Assembly: GCA_003331195.1 (NCBI GenBank) | Contig: QOOZ01000047.1 | Span: 1 to 59,082 of the forward strand | Length of the DNA stretch: 59,082 nucleotides | Direction: 5' to 3' | Source of the DNA: Puniceicoccaceae bacterium | GTDB taxonomy: Bacteria; Verrucomicrobiota; Verrucomicrobiia; Opitutales; Coraliomargaritaceae | Shown: piece by piece, positions 28,673-38,349 of the stretch | Layout: every line of letters starts with the position of its first letter | Position numbering within the stretch: the first letter of the stretch is position 1 | Position numbers and translations under genes: made by a program | Notes under the pieces: model-generated | The model's input: only the letters and a program-made list of their open reading frames with translations | What the model was told of the DNA's origin: nothing | Databases searched by the model: none

Positions 28673-30757
28673 CTAGGCGAATACGGAATCGCGATTTTCG
28701 CGATTGAAGCGTACGTAGTCTTTGATGGGTAGGGCTTCGATAAAACGTGCACCGTAAGGCTTGGTCAAAATACGTGAGTCAAGGACCACTATGTTACCGC
28801 TGTCTTCGTGGCGTCGAATGAGACGGCCAATGCCTTGGCGAAATTTAACAAGAGCGTCGGGGACCGTCATTTCAGAAAAGGGATTGCCGCCGCGCGCACG
28901 GATGTATTCACTACGAGCTTCGTTCACGGGGTGACCGGGACTGTCGAAAGGGAGTCGTGTAATGATGACTTGCGAGAGCGCAGCGCCAGGTATGTCGACT
29001 CCTGTCCAGAAGCTGTCAGTTCCAAAGAGCACACCGTTGCCTGCAGCGGCGAATTGTTTCGTTAGCTCGCTACGCGCCATCTGGTGACCCTGGGTAAATA
29101 GGGGGCGTTTGATCTTATCAAAGAATCCTTTAGTGCGCTCGCGCACTTGGCGCAGATCAAAGTGACTAGTGAAGAGAACCAGCGTACCGCCTTCGACGTG
29201 ACGGGCGCACCAGCAAATCATATTGGCGAGGTAGTCGAGGTCGAGACGCCCTTGTCCCGGTTCAGGCTGCGGGGCGTCGCTGGCAATGTAGATACGGCAG
29301 TTTTCCGTGTAGTTAAAAGGTGAATGCACGATTTCTTTTTCTGCTGCTTGCCCGCCGATGGTTTCTTGGAACGCCTCCATATTTTTTCCGTCGGAGAGGG
29401 TGGCACTAGTCAATACTGCTGAGGTGTCACGCTGGAAAATATATTTCCTTAAGTAGGGTGCTACATCCAGTGGGGCGCTCCGAAGTGTTACGATTTGACC
29501 CTTCTTCCCGCCGCGTTCAAGCCACTGCACATGGTCCTCATCGGCGAAAGTGATAAAGCCGTTGATCGCATCTCGGTAGCCAAGGATACGGCGACGGTGG
29601 TCACTTAGCTCGTCTTGGGCGCGCTCGTCATCGCTCTTTTGGATGAGGGCACCTAGGCGTTCGGTTACTTCTTTGAGCGGGCCTGCCAGTATGTTGTCGC
29701 AGAAGTCGGGCTTGTGGATGCGCTGGATCGGGTTTTTGGTAAGATAGGTGTCGCCTAGATAGTTGAAAAATTCGTGGGCGGCATCCAGCGCATTGGCAAC
29801 GGAATCTTGATCCCAGGCTTTACCCTCACGCTTGAGGATGCCGCGATTGGTGCGGGGATTGTAGATGCGTTTGAGTGCCCTATCCACAGCAAAGGAACTG
29901 ACGTGGGTGCCGAAGTGATCAGTAGCGATTGCAGGTAGGCGGTGGGCTTCGTCTAGCACGACAAAGTCGTCGGTCAAAAGAATGCCTTTGGCATCACCTT
30001 CAGGTTGCATGCCTGCGTTGATTAAAGAGAAAAGGAGACTGTGATTGACGATTACACAGTTGGCCGAAAGTAACTGTTTGCGGGCACGTTGGTAGAAACA
30101 GGTGTTTGAATCGCAATTCTTTCTAGAACAAGTGGAGCTATCAGCATTGATTGCATCCCAGACCTCGGGTAGCGGAGGAGGAGAAAGTTCTTGGATGACG
30201 CCGTTCTTTGCTACGGCCGACCATGTGGCGATACGGGTGAGGTCGTCGCGCTCGTCGCTTTTAAACATCTCGGTCTGCTTGGCCGACTGGGCATCTTTGA
30301 GTGCGTTACTAAGGCGCGTGCTACAGCAATAGTTCCCCTTTCCTACCATTAGGGCAGTCTTGAACGCACCGTAGCGGCGCAGTTTGGGAACTTTGGTGAA
30401 AAGATTGCGGCAAATTTTAAGATCCTTCTCTCGGATTTGTTCCTGAAGGCTGATCGTGTGGCTAGAGACGATGAATGGGCGTTCGCTATCGACGGAGTGG
30501 ATGATGCCAGGAATTAAATAGGCGAGACTCTTACCGACGCCTGTGCCAGCTTCAAAGAGCAGCGGTTGGTCGGACTCCAGCGAGGTGGCGACCGATACTG
30601 CCATGGCCGCTTGTTCCGCGCGGTGATCAAGCTGCATTTCGGTTTGTAAGTAACCGCCTTCTTTGAAGATGCTCTCAACGAGAGCGAAGAGGTAGCCTTT
30701 TGGCATATGGGATGATTTCTTTCCACCGCCACCTGTATTTTCGATGAGGCCGATCAT
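28673..30757 (-). CDS. dinG: DinG/XPD-type ATP-dependent DNA helicase
   Basis: A superfamily 2 5'-to-3' helicase of 694 residues. Walker A EAGTGVGKS at 69-77, motif Ia VSSHTISLQEQI, DEAH at 269-272, and the C-terminal FGTDSFWTGVDIPG and QGIGRLIRR motifs. Cysteines at 144/145, 210, 215 and 220 fit the iron-sulfur cluster that XPD/DinG enzymes use to split the duplex. DinG unwinds R-loops and replication-fork structures; that role is inferred. Its ATG overlaps the stop of the upstream flavoprotein gene by four bases (ATGA), supporting this start. Confidence 0.85.
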   Translation of the reverse strand: MIGLIENTGGGGKKSSHMPKGYLFALVESIFKEGGYLQTEMQLDHRAEQAAMAVSVATSLESDQPLLFEAGTGVGKSLAYLIPGIIHSVDSERPFIVSSHTISLQEQIREKDLKICRNLFTKVPKLRRYGAFKTALMVGKGNYCCSTRLSNALKDAQSAKQTEMFKSDERDDLTRIATWSAVAKNGVIQELSPPPLPEVWDAINADSSTCSRKNCDSNTCFYQRARKQLLSANCVIVNHSLLFSLINAGMQPEGDAKGILLTDDFVVLDEAHRLPAIATDHFGTHVSSFAVDRALKRIYNPRTNRGILKREGKAWDQDSVANALDAAHEFFNYLGDTYLTKNPIQRIHKPDFCDNILAGPLKEVTERLGALIQKSDDERAQDELSDHRRRILGYRDAINGFITFADEDHVQWLERGGKKGQIVTLRSAPLDVAPYLRKYIFQRDTSAVLTSATLSDGKNMEAFQETIGGQAAEKEIVHSPFNYTENCRIYIASDAPQPEPGQGRLDLDYLANMICWCARHVEGGTLVLFTSHFDLRQVRERTKGFFDKIKRPLFTQGHQMARSELTKQFAAAGNGVLFGTDSFWTGVDIPGAALSQVIITRLPFDSPGHPVNEARSEYIRARGGNPFSEMTVPDALVKFRQGIGRLIRRHEDSGNIVVLDSRILTKPYGARFIEALPIKDYVRFNRENRDSVFA

Positions 30758-32427
30758 GGGCTGTGTTGGGGCTTCACTTGTGAAGGCGGTATCGTTGTGG
30801 GCTCTGGGGTTTGACGGTCTTGTCTGGTGTAGCCCCTACTTTTTGCTGCGGCCTCCGCGCAACGCATGCCATCAAGTGCAGCGCTGACGATGCCACCGGC
30901 AAAGCCAGCACCTTCGCCACAGGGGTAGAGGCCGTTAATTTCTGAGTGTTGCAATGTGCGTTCATCGCGCGGGATGCGTACGGGCGAGCTTGTTCGAGTT
31001 TCGAAGCCGATCAGATTACATTCCTCAGTTATGTAGCCGCGCATTTGTTTGCCGAATAGATCAAGTCCGCGACGCAGACGGCTTGTGATCCACTCAGGCA
31101 GAATCTGGTCAATCCGTGAGGGAATTATGCCAGGAAAGTAACTAGTCTTCGGGAGATCGGCGGAGTCTTTGCCCGCGAGAAAATCGGTGACCCGTTGCCC
31201 TGGAGCGACTTGACCGCCGCCTCCGCGCTGCTTGGCGGCGCGTTCAAGCGATTTTTGAAAGGCGATGCCTGCTAGGACGCCGTGTTCCGTGACGAATGGA
31301 TCAGTGTCTTCTGGTTCTACCGTAACGACCATACCACTATTGGCAAAAGGGGAGTCACGTCGAGCCAGGCTCATGCCGTTAACGACCACCTCGTCGTTCT
31401 CCGTGGCCGCCGGCACGATAAAGCCACCCGGACACATGCAGAAAGAGTGGACTCCGCGCTTGTCGATCTTCGTGGCTAGTCGATAGCTAGCTGCAGGCAA
31501 TAGCGCGGAGCGCTTCTGACCTTGCGGCGTGTGGTATTGAAGACTGTCGATCTGTGCCTGCGGGTGTTCGATCCGTACGCCGACTGCGAACGGTGTTTGC
31601 TCTAGCTGCACCTTTTGTGCGTGCAGTTGCTCGTAAATGTCGCGCGCTGAATGACCAGTAGCGAGAATGACTTGGTCACTCAAAAACTCACGACCATCGG
31701 TGGTGCGCACACCAGCCATTTTTTGCTCATGGATAATAAAGGATTCCACCTTTGTATTGAAATGCACCTCGCCGCCCGCATCACGGATCGATTCGCGCAT
31801 CGCCATGACGACCTTTGGTAAGAGGTTCGAGCCGATATGGGGGTGCGCATCGATAAGAATGCGTTCGGGCGCACCGTGGGCGACGAGTGTTTCATAAATT
31901 GTACGGACGGGGCCACGCTTTGTGGCGCGGGTGTAGAGCTTGCCGTCGGAAAAAGTGCCCGCGCCACCTTCGCCGAAGCAATAGTTGGAGTCTTCGATTA
32001 CCCGACCTTCTTTCAGGATGGGTCTTAGATCAAATCGACGGGCGGATGCGTCTTTACCGCGTTCGAGGATTATTGGCTTCAACCCAAGCTCTAGGCAGCG
32101 CATAGCGGCAAACAGCCCCGCGGGACCACAGCCGACGATGATAATGTTCTTTGCGTCGGATGATGCCGCTGGGTATTTTGGGTGCAGTTCAGGTTTTGGT
32201 GCGAGTGACTCGCCGACCCCAACTTCAAAGCGCAACTGCACCTTAATCGTTCGCTGGCGTGCGTCGATAGAGTGTTTGCGCAGGCGCAGTTCGGCTATCT
32301 GCGAGATCTTTCTATCTAGTTTTGCGGCAACGGCAGCCTTTTGCGCCACAGTATCCTCAGATTGTTCAAGTGGTAATATGATATCGACCAGTATCGGTTC
32401 GTTAGGATCTGAAGGTGCGTCTGGCAT
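30754..32427 (-). CDS. Uncharacterised FAD-dependent dehydrogenase (COG2509 type)
   Basis: A 557-residue flavoprotein. A short N-terminal domain (about 1-85) precedes a Rossmann FAD site, IIIVGCGPAGLFAAMRCLELG. Also visible are the GEGGAGTFSDGKLYTR block, LATGHSARD, a CMCPGGFIVPAA segment and the second FAD contact GLYPCGEGAGFAGGIVSAALDG near the C-terminus. This pattern is that of COG2509 dehydrogenases, whose substrate is unknown. It is translationally coupled to the dinG-like gene by a four-base overlap. The ATG chosen is preferred to an in-frame upstream codon adding 11 residues rich in Arg and His. Confidence 0.8.
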   Translation of the reverse strand: MPDAPSDPNEPILVDIILPLEQSEDTVAQKAAVAAKLDRKISQIAELRLRKHSIDARQRTIKVQLRFEVGVGESLAPKPELHPKYPAASSDAKNIIIVGCGPAGLFAAMRCLELGLKPIILERGKDASARRFDLRPILKEGRVIEDSNYCFGEGGAGTFSDGKLYTRATKRGPVRTIYETLVAHGAPERILIDAHPHIGSNLLPKVVMAMRESIRDAGGEVHFNTKVESFIIHEQKMAGVRTTDGREFLSDQVILATGHSARDIYEQLHAQKVQLEQTPFAVGVRIEHPQAQIDSLQYHTPQGQKRSALLPAASYRLATKIDKRGVHSFCMCPGGFIVPAATENDEVVVNGMSLARRDSPFANSGMVVTVEPEDTDPFVTEHGVLAGIAFQKSLERAAKQRGGGGQVAPGQRVTDFLAGKDSADLPKTSYFPGIIPSRIDQILPEWITSRLRRGLDLFGKQMRGYITEECNLIGFETRTSSPVRIPRDERTLQHSEINGLYPCGEGAGFAGGIVSAALDGMRCAEAAAKSRGYTRQDRQTPEPTTIPPSQVKPQHSP

Positions 32428-32517
32428 GTGCGAACAGTTATGTCTGCGCCTAAAAAGCACTGAGACAAGGCTCTAATGCACTTGCATCTATCGGGATTCT
32501 ATAAATTTTTGTTTATT

Positions 32518-32796
32518 ATGGACAATCGTGTTTTTCAGATGAACTGCTGGTTTGAAGGCCATGTGCAAGGCGTAGGTTTTCGTTACCAGACGGTGGGCGT
32601 TGCTAAGGGCTTTGATGTGACAGGCTATGTCCAAAACATGGTCGACGGCCGGGTGCATCTTTACGCCGAGGGAGAAGAGTCTGAAGTGGTCGCCTTTCAG
32701 ACCGAAGTGGAGTCTGAATTGAAAAATTACATCAAAGAGAGTGAAATCAAAACAGACAACGGCGACCGTACTTGCCAAAATTTCCGCATCGAATAA
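32518..32796 (+). CDS. acyP: Acylphosphatase
   Basis: A 92-residue enzyme that hydrolyses acyl phosphates such as carbamoyl phosphate and 1,3-bisphosphoglycerate. The signature GHVQGVGFRYQT contains the catalytic Arg22, and Asn40 lies in VTGYVQN. The length is that of the usual single-domain form. I chose the ATG giving MDNRVFQMNCW, since the open frame upstream (14 codons) has no homology-like features. The ABC transporter ATPase gene follows 11 bases after the stop. Confidence 0.92.
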   Translation: MDNRVFQMNCWFEGHVQGVGFRYQTVGVAKGFDVTGYVQNMVDGRVHLYAEGEESEVVAFQTEVESELKNYIKESEIKTDNGDRTCQNFRIE

Positions 32797-32807
32797 TAAT
32801 CATCTCA

Positions 32808-33695
32808 ATGGCTACCCCCGCAATTTGCATCCAGAATCTAACCAAAGACTTTGCTGTCGGTATGCGCGGTATGAAACTGCGCGCCGTCGAAGATCTTTGC
32901 CTTGAAGTAGGAGATAACGAAATTTTCGGACTACTTGGACCCAATGGCTCTGGCAAGAGCACGACAATAAAAATTATACTTGGTCTGCTTGAAGCCTCGA
33001 CGGGCAATTGTGAGATTTATGGAAAGCCAAGCAAATTAGTCGATGCCCGCCGTAGTGTTGGTTTCTTGCCGGAAGCACCTTACTTTTATCGTTATCTGAC
33101 AGGGCGTGAACTCGTGCGCTACTATGCACGTATTTGTATGGTGGCGCGGGCAGAAATTGATGCAGCGGTTGACTCAGTGATTAAACTCGTAGGTATGACC
33201 GAAGCCGCCGACCGCCGGGTTGGCACCTACTCGAAAGGTATGCTCCAACGCATTGGACTCGCACAATCCTTAGTGCATGATCCTCAACTCGTTATACTGG
33301 ACGAACCCACTGCAGGAGTCGACCCACTTGGTTCGGCAGCAATCGCAGAAATAGTCCGCGAGCTCAAACGCCGTGGGAAAACTATCCTACTTTCTTCTCA
33401 TTTGCTCGCGCAAATTGAAGGGCTTTGCGACCGCGTAGCGATTCTCCATCGTGGAAAGCTCGTGCGTGAGGGTCTGGTCGACGACTTGGTCCAAGAAAAA
33501 GATGCCGAATCGCTCGTTGTGCAAGGACTCAACGACGAGGGTCGCGCGGCGGTTGAAGCTGAGATCAAGGCGCAAGGTGGGCGGCTAGCTCGAGTGGAAA
33601 GGCCGAGGCTGAGCTTAGATGCTTATTTTCTGAAGGAAGTTCATCAGCGCGAGATCGAACATGTGACTCAACAGGAAGGGGGTGAAGAATTATGA
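32808..33695 (+). CDS. ABC-2 type transporter ATP-binding protein
   Basis: Nucleotide-binding subunit of an ABC exporter, 295 residues. Walker A GPNGSGKST (44-52), the Q-loop region (RSVGFLPEAPYFYRYLTG), the signature YSKGMLQRIGLAQ, Walker B LVILDEPTAGVDPLG and the H-loop LLSSHLLAQIE are all present. About 70 further residues at the C-terminus are typical of ABC-2 family ATPases. The stop overlaps the permease start by four bases. The transported substrate is unknown. Confidence 0.92.
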   Translation: MATPAICIQNLTKDFAVGMRGMKLRAVEDLCLEVGDNEIFGLLGPNGSGKSTTIKIILGLLEASTGNCEIYGKPSKLVDARRSVGFLPEAPYFYRYLTGRELVRYYARICMVARAEIDAAVDSVIKLVGMTEAADRRVGTYSKGMLQRIGLAQSLVHDPQLVILDEPTAGVDPLGSAAIAEIVRELKRRGKTILLSSHLLAQIEGLCDRVAILHRGKLVREGLVDDLVQEKDAESLVVQGLNDEGRAAVEAEIKAQGGRLARVERPRLSLDAYFLKEVHQREIEHVTQQEGGEEL

Positions 33696-34534
33696 ACATC
33701 ACCGATTCATTCACACGCATCCGCTTGATCGCAGGCACGACTTTCTTAGAGGCCGTGCGACAGAAGTTCTTCAACTCCCTGTTACTGATCTCAATCGCTC
33801 TAGTGGCCAGTTCAACATTTTTTCAGCAGTTCGATTTCGGCACAGGGGAGCTAAAATTTATCACTGATTTCGGTTTTGGAGCGCTCTTCTTCTTTGGTTC
33901 GATTCTTTCGATCACAGCGACTACGCAGCTTTTTTTTAATGAGATGGAAAACCGTACCGCGTTAACTATGCTGGCCAAGCCTGTCTATAAGTTGGAGTTC
34001 TTAGCGGGGAAGTTCCTAGGTGCGCACTTATTGATGCTCTGCTTCACACTAGTCATCACCCTGGTGCTGAGCGGGATTTTATACTGGCGTGAAATGGTCT
34101 TGCTCGAACGCCTCGGTAATGAGCTTACATCGAACGTATCACTGATTCGCTATGGCGATGTTTTCCTCTTTGGTTTTCTGCAATGGATGAAGTTTGGTAT
34201 AATTGCAGCATTCACACTCTTTGTTGCGAGTTTCTCCAATACGAATCTCTACACAATTGTGGTCTCCTTTTTTATGCTGATTATTTGCCAACTTCAATAC
34301 ATCGTGCGCGACACCTACTCGGGTATGGAAGCTGGATGGGAACGTATTCTTGTCTTGGGACTTGGCCTCATTTTCCCGAATTTCCAGCTATTCAACATTG
34401 GCGATCAACTCGTCTTTGATGTGGAAAAAGCGCCTGCGGTGAGCACTGTTCTCCAGATTACAGGCTACGGTGCAGTCTATTCGATAGCCTTTGTTCTACT
34501 CGCCCAAGTGAATTTTCGCCGCCGAGAGATTTAG
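33692..34534 (+). CDS. ABC-2 type transporter permease
   Basis: Membrane subunit partner of the preceding ATPase: 280 residues with about six hydrophobic helices and the ABC-2 layout (cytoplasmic amphipathic start TFLEAVRQKFFNSLLLISIAL, then FNEMENRTALTMLAKPVYKLEFLAGKF, a coupling-like motif seen in this superfamily). A homodimer or single-subunit permease would be expected, since no second permease gene is present. Four-base overlap with the ATPase gene; a membrane-anchored TPR gene follows after 65 bases. Confidence 0.85.
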   Translation: MNITDSFTRIRLIAGTTFLEAVRQKFFNSLLLISIALVASSTFFQQFDFGTGELKFITDFGFGALFFFGSILSITATTQLFFNEMENRTALTMLAKPVYKLEFLAGKFLGAHLLMLCFTLVITLVLSGILYWREMVLLERLGNELTSNVSLIRYGDVFLFGFLQWMKFGIIAAFTLFVASFSNTNLYTIVVSFFMLIICQLQYIVRDTYSGMEAGWERILVLGLGLIFPNFQLFNIGDQLVFDVEKAPAVSTVLQITGYGAVYSIAFVLLAQVNFRRREI

Positions 34535-34599
34535 GGGATGTGTATGAGAAGGGTATCATTTGTTGTGGCCGTCACTCGTGAAGCCCATAGGACAGATAT

Positions 34600-35418
34600 T
34601 TGATCGTGAAGTTTCTGTTACATCCATTGCTCATACGGTTAAGCCGAATCGTTTCGATTCTGCTCCTACTGGTATTGCTTGGTTTGCTAGCACGCCCGAT
34701 CGAAGCACCTGCTTGGAAAGCGGTCAAAGCGGGCCAGTCTGAAATGAATCTTGAAGCGTTTGAGGGCGCACTAGGACAAGGCTTGATCATCGGAGTGCTC
34801 GGAGGCTTTCGCGCAATTCTTGCGGATTTCCTATGGATACGAACTAATATAATCTGGGAACGTAAAGACCGCGCAAAGCTTGACTCGATGGTTCGACTGG
34901 TGACGACGCTTGACCCCAGACCGGACTTTTTCTGGATCAATGGCAGTCGTATGATCGCATACGACGTACCCAATTGGCGGATACGGGAGGAGGGAGGCTA
35001 TTCAGATGTTTCCGAGGAACGTCAGCAGGCGATTGATCTGGAACAATCTGCGCAAGCCTTTGATCTGATTGATCAAGCGCTCAATTTTCACCCTAACAAT
35101 GCCAGGCTTTATCTGGAAAAAGCTCAGATTTATCTTAATCGCCTTAAAGACGATGCTAATGCGGCTAAGTGGTTCCTTAAAGCCTCGCAGCAAGAGGATG
35201 CGCCTTATTTTGTGGGCCGCATACACGCGGAACTCCTACGCAAACAGGGGCTTGATGCAGAGGCTTACGATTTTCTCAAGAATCTGCATATTGAATTACC
35301 GAATACACCCTCAGCCCAAAAAGGTATTATTCTAGAGCGTATTGTAGACTTAGAAAAAACACTAGAAATTCCCCCTCGGGAGCGCTTTATGCCTTCTAAG
35401 GAGCCCTTGGTTAAGTAG
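34600..35418 (+). CDS. Membrane-anchored TPR-like protein linked to the ABC-2 exporter
   Basis: A 272-residue protein with an N-terminal membrane helix (about 5-32), a short segment with a conserved-looking GGFRAILADFLWIRTN, and helical repeats of TPR type (FDLIDQALNFHPNNARLYLEKAQIYL ... AAKWFLKASQQEDAPYFVGRIHAELLRKQG). The start is TTG with AGGA eight bases upstream; an in-frame GTG two codons later is an alternative. The position after the ATPase and permease suggests an accessory role in the exporter, but no family name is recognised. Confidence 0.65.
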   Translation: MIVKFLLHPLLIRLSRIVSILLLLVLLGLLARPIEAPAWKAVKAGQSEMNLEAFEGALGQGLIIGVLGGFRAILADFLWIRTNIIWERKDRAKLDSMVRLVTTLDPRPDFFWINGSRMIAYDVPNWRIREEGGYSDVSEERQQAIDLEQSAQAFDLIDQALNFHPNNARLYLEKAQIYLNRLKDDANAAKWFLKASQQEDAPYFVGRIHAELLRKQGLDAEAYDFLKNLHIELPNTPSAQKGIILERIVDLEKTLEIPPRERFMPSKEPLVK

Positions 35419-35521
35419 CTTCCTTTATGATTTATATGGCTGATTTAAACGAACAGAATGATTGTTTCGATTGCGCGGGATCACGCGCCTTACTGGATTT
35501 ATCTTTTTTGCTTTCAGAAAT

Positions 35522-36331
35522 ATGAACCGCCAAGCTAAAGCTCAACACGAGGCTCAGATGCGCCACCGAATCAATGCGGGGCGGGTGGCAGTTCGTGATC
35601 AAGTGGCATTTTTCGGACGTCAGTTTGGTGACGTTTCCTCAGAGTGGAAGGAAGACGATACTCGGGTGACTTTTGCCGACTTTGCGATTTCAGAAAAAAT
35701 CTTTGCTGAATTACGTCAGAACTTCCCACAGGATGATTACTGTAGCGAAGAAGCGAGTCCTCTGGACGAGACGCTAGCATTGGAAGCGCGCTTCGCATGG
35801 GTGATCGATCCGATTGATGGAACGAATAATTATGCTCTGGCTTGTTCTTTTTGCGCGATCTCGCTCGCACTCTTATTTGATGGAGTGCCAGTTTATGGAT
35901 TTATCTACGACCACAGCACAGAGGATTTGCTGGAGGGGGGTGTGGGCTATGGTTTATTTAGAAACCAGAAGAAAATTGATCGTGATGCGACTGTGGTCGA
36001 TGCGCAGACGATGGTCGGCTTGCACTTTCCGATGTCTTCCATGCAGTTAGAAAAATTGGCGCCTCTCCTGTCTAAATATCGAGTGCGCTGTATCGGTAGT
36101 GGCGCGCTGATGGCAGCTTATGTGGCAACGGGTTATTTGACTGGCGTGATCGACTATCGTGTAAAAGTCTGGGACATCGCGGCGGCTTATGCGCTGTGCG
36201 CATCGGTTGGCCTGAAATGGGTATTTATTGAAAATTCACCTTTTCCTTTAAAGCAATTTCACCCACAGATGAATTTTTCACCTTATCATGCAGGTGCCGA
36301 ATCATTTTTCGATGAGATGAGACATCTTTAG
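35522..36331 (+). CDS. Inositol-monophosphatase-family phosphatase
   Basis: A 269-residue magnesium-dependent phosphatase. Metal-binding residues are visible as Glu76-Glu77 (CSEEASP), DPIDGTNNY from Asp96, and WD at 217-218 (VWDIAAAYAL). The family acts on myo-inositol phosphates, histidinol phosphate or 3'-phosphoadenosine phosphate; which applies cannot be told. The open frame extends 20 codons upstream through a TTG, but the ATG giving MNRQAKAQH is preferred because the extension reads as hydrophobic non-family sequence. Confidence 0.85.
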   Translation: MNRQAKAQHEAQMRHRINAGRVAVRDQVAFFGRQFGDVSSEWKEDDTRVTFADFAISEKIFAELRQNFPQDDYCSEEASPLDETLALEARFAWVIDPIDGTNNYALACSFCAISLALLFDGVPVYGFIYDHSTEDLLEGGVGYGLFRNQKKIDRDATVVDAQTMVGLHFPMSSMQLEKLAPLLSKYRVRCIGSGALMAAYVATGYLTGVIDYRVKVWDIAAAYALCASVGLKWVFIENSPFPLKQFHPQMNFSPYHAGAESFFDEMRHL

Positions 36332-36428
36332 ATAGTGAGCTTGTTAGCGGCAATGAAGCCGTCGATTTGATAGGGGCATGAGTAAGCTTCTACCTGCAAT
36401 CTAGCCGCAGGCTAAGAAAAAAATATTC

Positions 36429-38096
36429 CTAGACCACCCCCATCGTTTTAAGTAGCGACGAGATGTAGGGGATTAATTGCTTCTTGCGACTGACGATACC
36501 GGAGAGCTCGTAGATGTTGCTCTGCCCGCGTTGTGGGTAGTTGATCGAGGCCTTTAATTCATCGTTACCCGCAACGACGAGCAGGGAATCATGCGAATTA
36601 ATATCGGTGACGAGTAGGAAGCTAAAGAATAACTCTTCCTTTACACGGTAGGCTTCCAGGGCTTTTCCGAGCGCGTCTTCGTTTTCCCAGAACTTGTCGA
36701 AACCGAGCTCTTCGATCTGCGAGACGGAAAAGCGTAGTTCGCCCTCGTCGTAGATTTTACAATCTGAACTGATGACTTCTTTAGGTTTGCTATTAATGAC
36801 GACCGATCCCGCAGTAAACATGATGTCTGCGAGTGCTTTCGGCTCAATTCCGGCTATGGGCGAGAGCCAATCGAGCAGCTCACCTTCGAGCGGCGTTGCA
36901 GTCGGGCTATTGAGCAGTAAAGTGTCGGAGATGATACCAGCCATCATTATGCCGGCGATATTTGCTTCGGGTGTCAGTTTATGAGTTTTAAATAGATCGG
37001 CTACAATCGAGCAGGTCGAGCCGACGGGCCGATTGATAAAGAGAATCGGTTGCTCGGTCGGAATGTTGCCGAGTCGGTGGTGATCAAGAATCTCGGTAAT
37101 CTGCACTTCGCTGGCACCCTTGACGGCTTGGCCCAGCTCGTTGTGGTCGACCAGTGCGATCCGGGTGCGGCTAGGGCGAAGGATATCGCTCTTGGAGAAG
37201 ACACCGATTAATTGTTTCTCTTCGTTGACAACGAGATAGAGCGGATCGTTGCTATTGGCTATCCGACGCTTGACCGAGGAGATGTGGTCTTCGGCACTGA
37301 AGCAACTGACTTTCGTGTCGAACAGACCATCAATGTGAGTTGCTGTGCGGATAATCCACGAGGTTGTAGCCGAGTCGTAGGGACTAACGATGAGTGAGAC
37401 ATTGCTCTCGCAAGCTCGTTCGACCACTTCTGCATCCACTTCAAGTGCGCCTGTGATGACGAGAAGTCTGACGCCGAGCTCAAGGCAGCGCTCTTGGATG
37501 TCCCTGCGGTCGCCGACAACGATGATACTACGATCAGAGGGGAGTCCGTTTTCCTTGTGGTGACCGCCAAAGGAACGAATATCCATCGCTCCGATACGGA
37601 CGAAGAGCTCTTCGATTTCGTCGACATTTTCCGCATTGAGCACCTTGGCATTGAGAGAGTCGATAATGGATTGCACGCAGGTTTTGACCCGACGCAAGGC
37701 GCGTGACTTGTTTGGCTTCGGGATAAAAAATTCGCCGAGTTGGAAGATCGAGACCAAGCCTTCGATCTGTCCAGCTTCGTCAACCACAGGTAGGGCGCGA
37801 ACATCGTATTGGTCAATTAATTCAAGCGCGCCCGCGCAGGTGTTCTTTTTTGTCACAGTGCGCAACCTACTTTGCATGATATCACCCACGCGTGGGGTCA
37901 CATCGCCAATGAAGCGGGGTAATGGTGTCTTAAAGCGCTCTAGAATCGCATCAATACGGGCATTGGAGTTGCCGCAACGCGCCGCCACGTATTCAGTTTG
38001 CCCGATGGCATGCTTATAAGCTTCGTAGGCCAGTGCGGAACAAATGGCGTCGGCATCGGGGTTTTTGTGGCCAAAAATGTAGATAGGTTCGGGCAT
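36429..38096 (-). CDS. ppaC: Manganese-dependent inorganic pyrophosphatase with CBS and DRTGG domains
   Basis: Family II pyrophosphatase of 555 residues, about 240 longer than the minimal form. The catalytic DHH domain begins at once (FGHKNPDADA, 8-17) and resumes after an inserted regulatory block: CBS motif about 68-125, DRTGG domain about 135-250, second CBS about 255-308. The core then continues with VDHNE (316-320) and DHH (338-340), and the DHHA2 part ends with the SRKKQ substrate motif. CBS-PPases are controlled by adenine nucleotides, and the DRTGG insert fits binding of diadenosine polyphosphates; both are family inferences. Confidence 0.92.
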   Translation of the reverse strand: MPEPIYIFGHKNPDADAICSALAYEAYKHAIGQTEYVAARCGNSNARIDAILERFKTPLPRFIGDVTPRVGDIMQSRLRTVTKKNTCAGALELIDQYDVRALPVVDEAGQIEGLVSIFQLGEFFIPKPNKSRALRRVKTCVQSIIDSLNAKVLNAENVDEIEELFVRIGAMDIRSFGGHHKENGLPSDRSIIVVGDRRDIQERCLELGVRLLVITGALEVDAEVVERACESNVSLIVSPYDSATTSWIIRTATHIDGLFDTKVSCFSAEDHISSVKRRIANSNDPLYLVVNEEKQLIGVFSKSDILRPSRTRIALVDHNELGQAVKGASEVQITEILDHHRLGNIPTEQPILFINRPVGSTCSIVADLFKTHKLTPEANIAGIMMAGIISDTLLLNSPTATPLEGELLDWLSPIAGIEPKALADIMFTAGSVVINSKPKEVISSDCKIYDEGELRFSVSQIEELGFDKFWENEDALGKALEAYRVKEELFFSFLLVTDINSHDSLLVVAGNDELKASINYPQRGQSNIYELSGIVSRKKQLIPYISSLLKTMGVV

Positions 38097-38288
38097 AATG
38101 AATGTTTAGTTTTGCAATTATCTCTATATTAATTAATTCCGAAATTTCAATGATAAACAAAGAAAACTCCAATTACTTGAAAAATTATAGTATTATTAGG
38201 AGAGGTTAGCTGAATTAACTAATTGGCCAAAGAAGAATAATTTATTTGTATTGGCTTAGAGTCATATCGCATCAGGGGATGCACCTGC

Positions 38289-38324
38289 ATAAAGAAAAAG
38301 CCAGCTTCCTGCGAAGCTGGCTTT
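38289..38324 (-). terminator. Rho-independent terminator of the prepilin-like gene
   Basis: On the minus strand AAAGCCAGCTTC pairs perfectly with GAAGCTGGCTTT around a four-base loop and is followed by a T-rich tail (TTTTTCTTT). It lies about 25 bases past the stop of the prepilin-like gene. Confidence 0.88.
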
Positions 38325-38349
38325 CAATATGCAAAAAAATTAAGATGCT

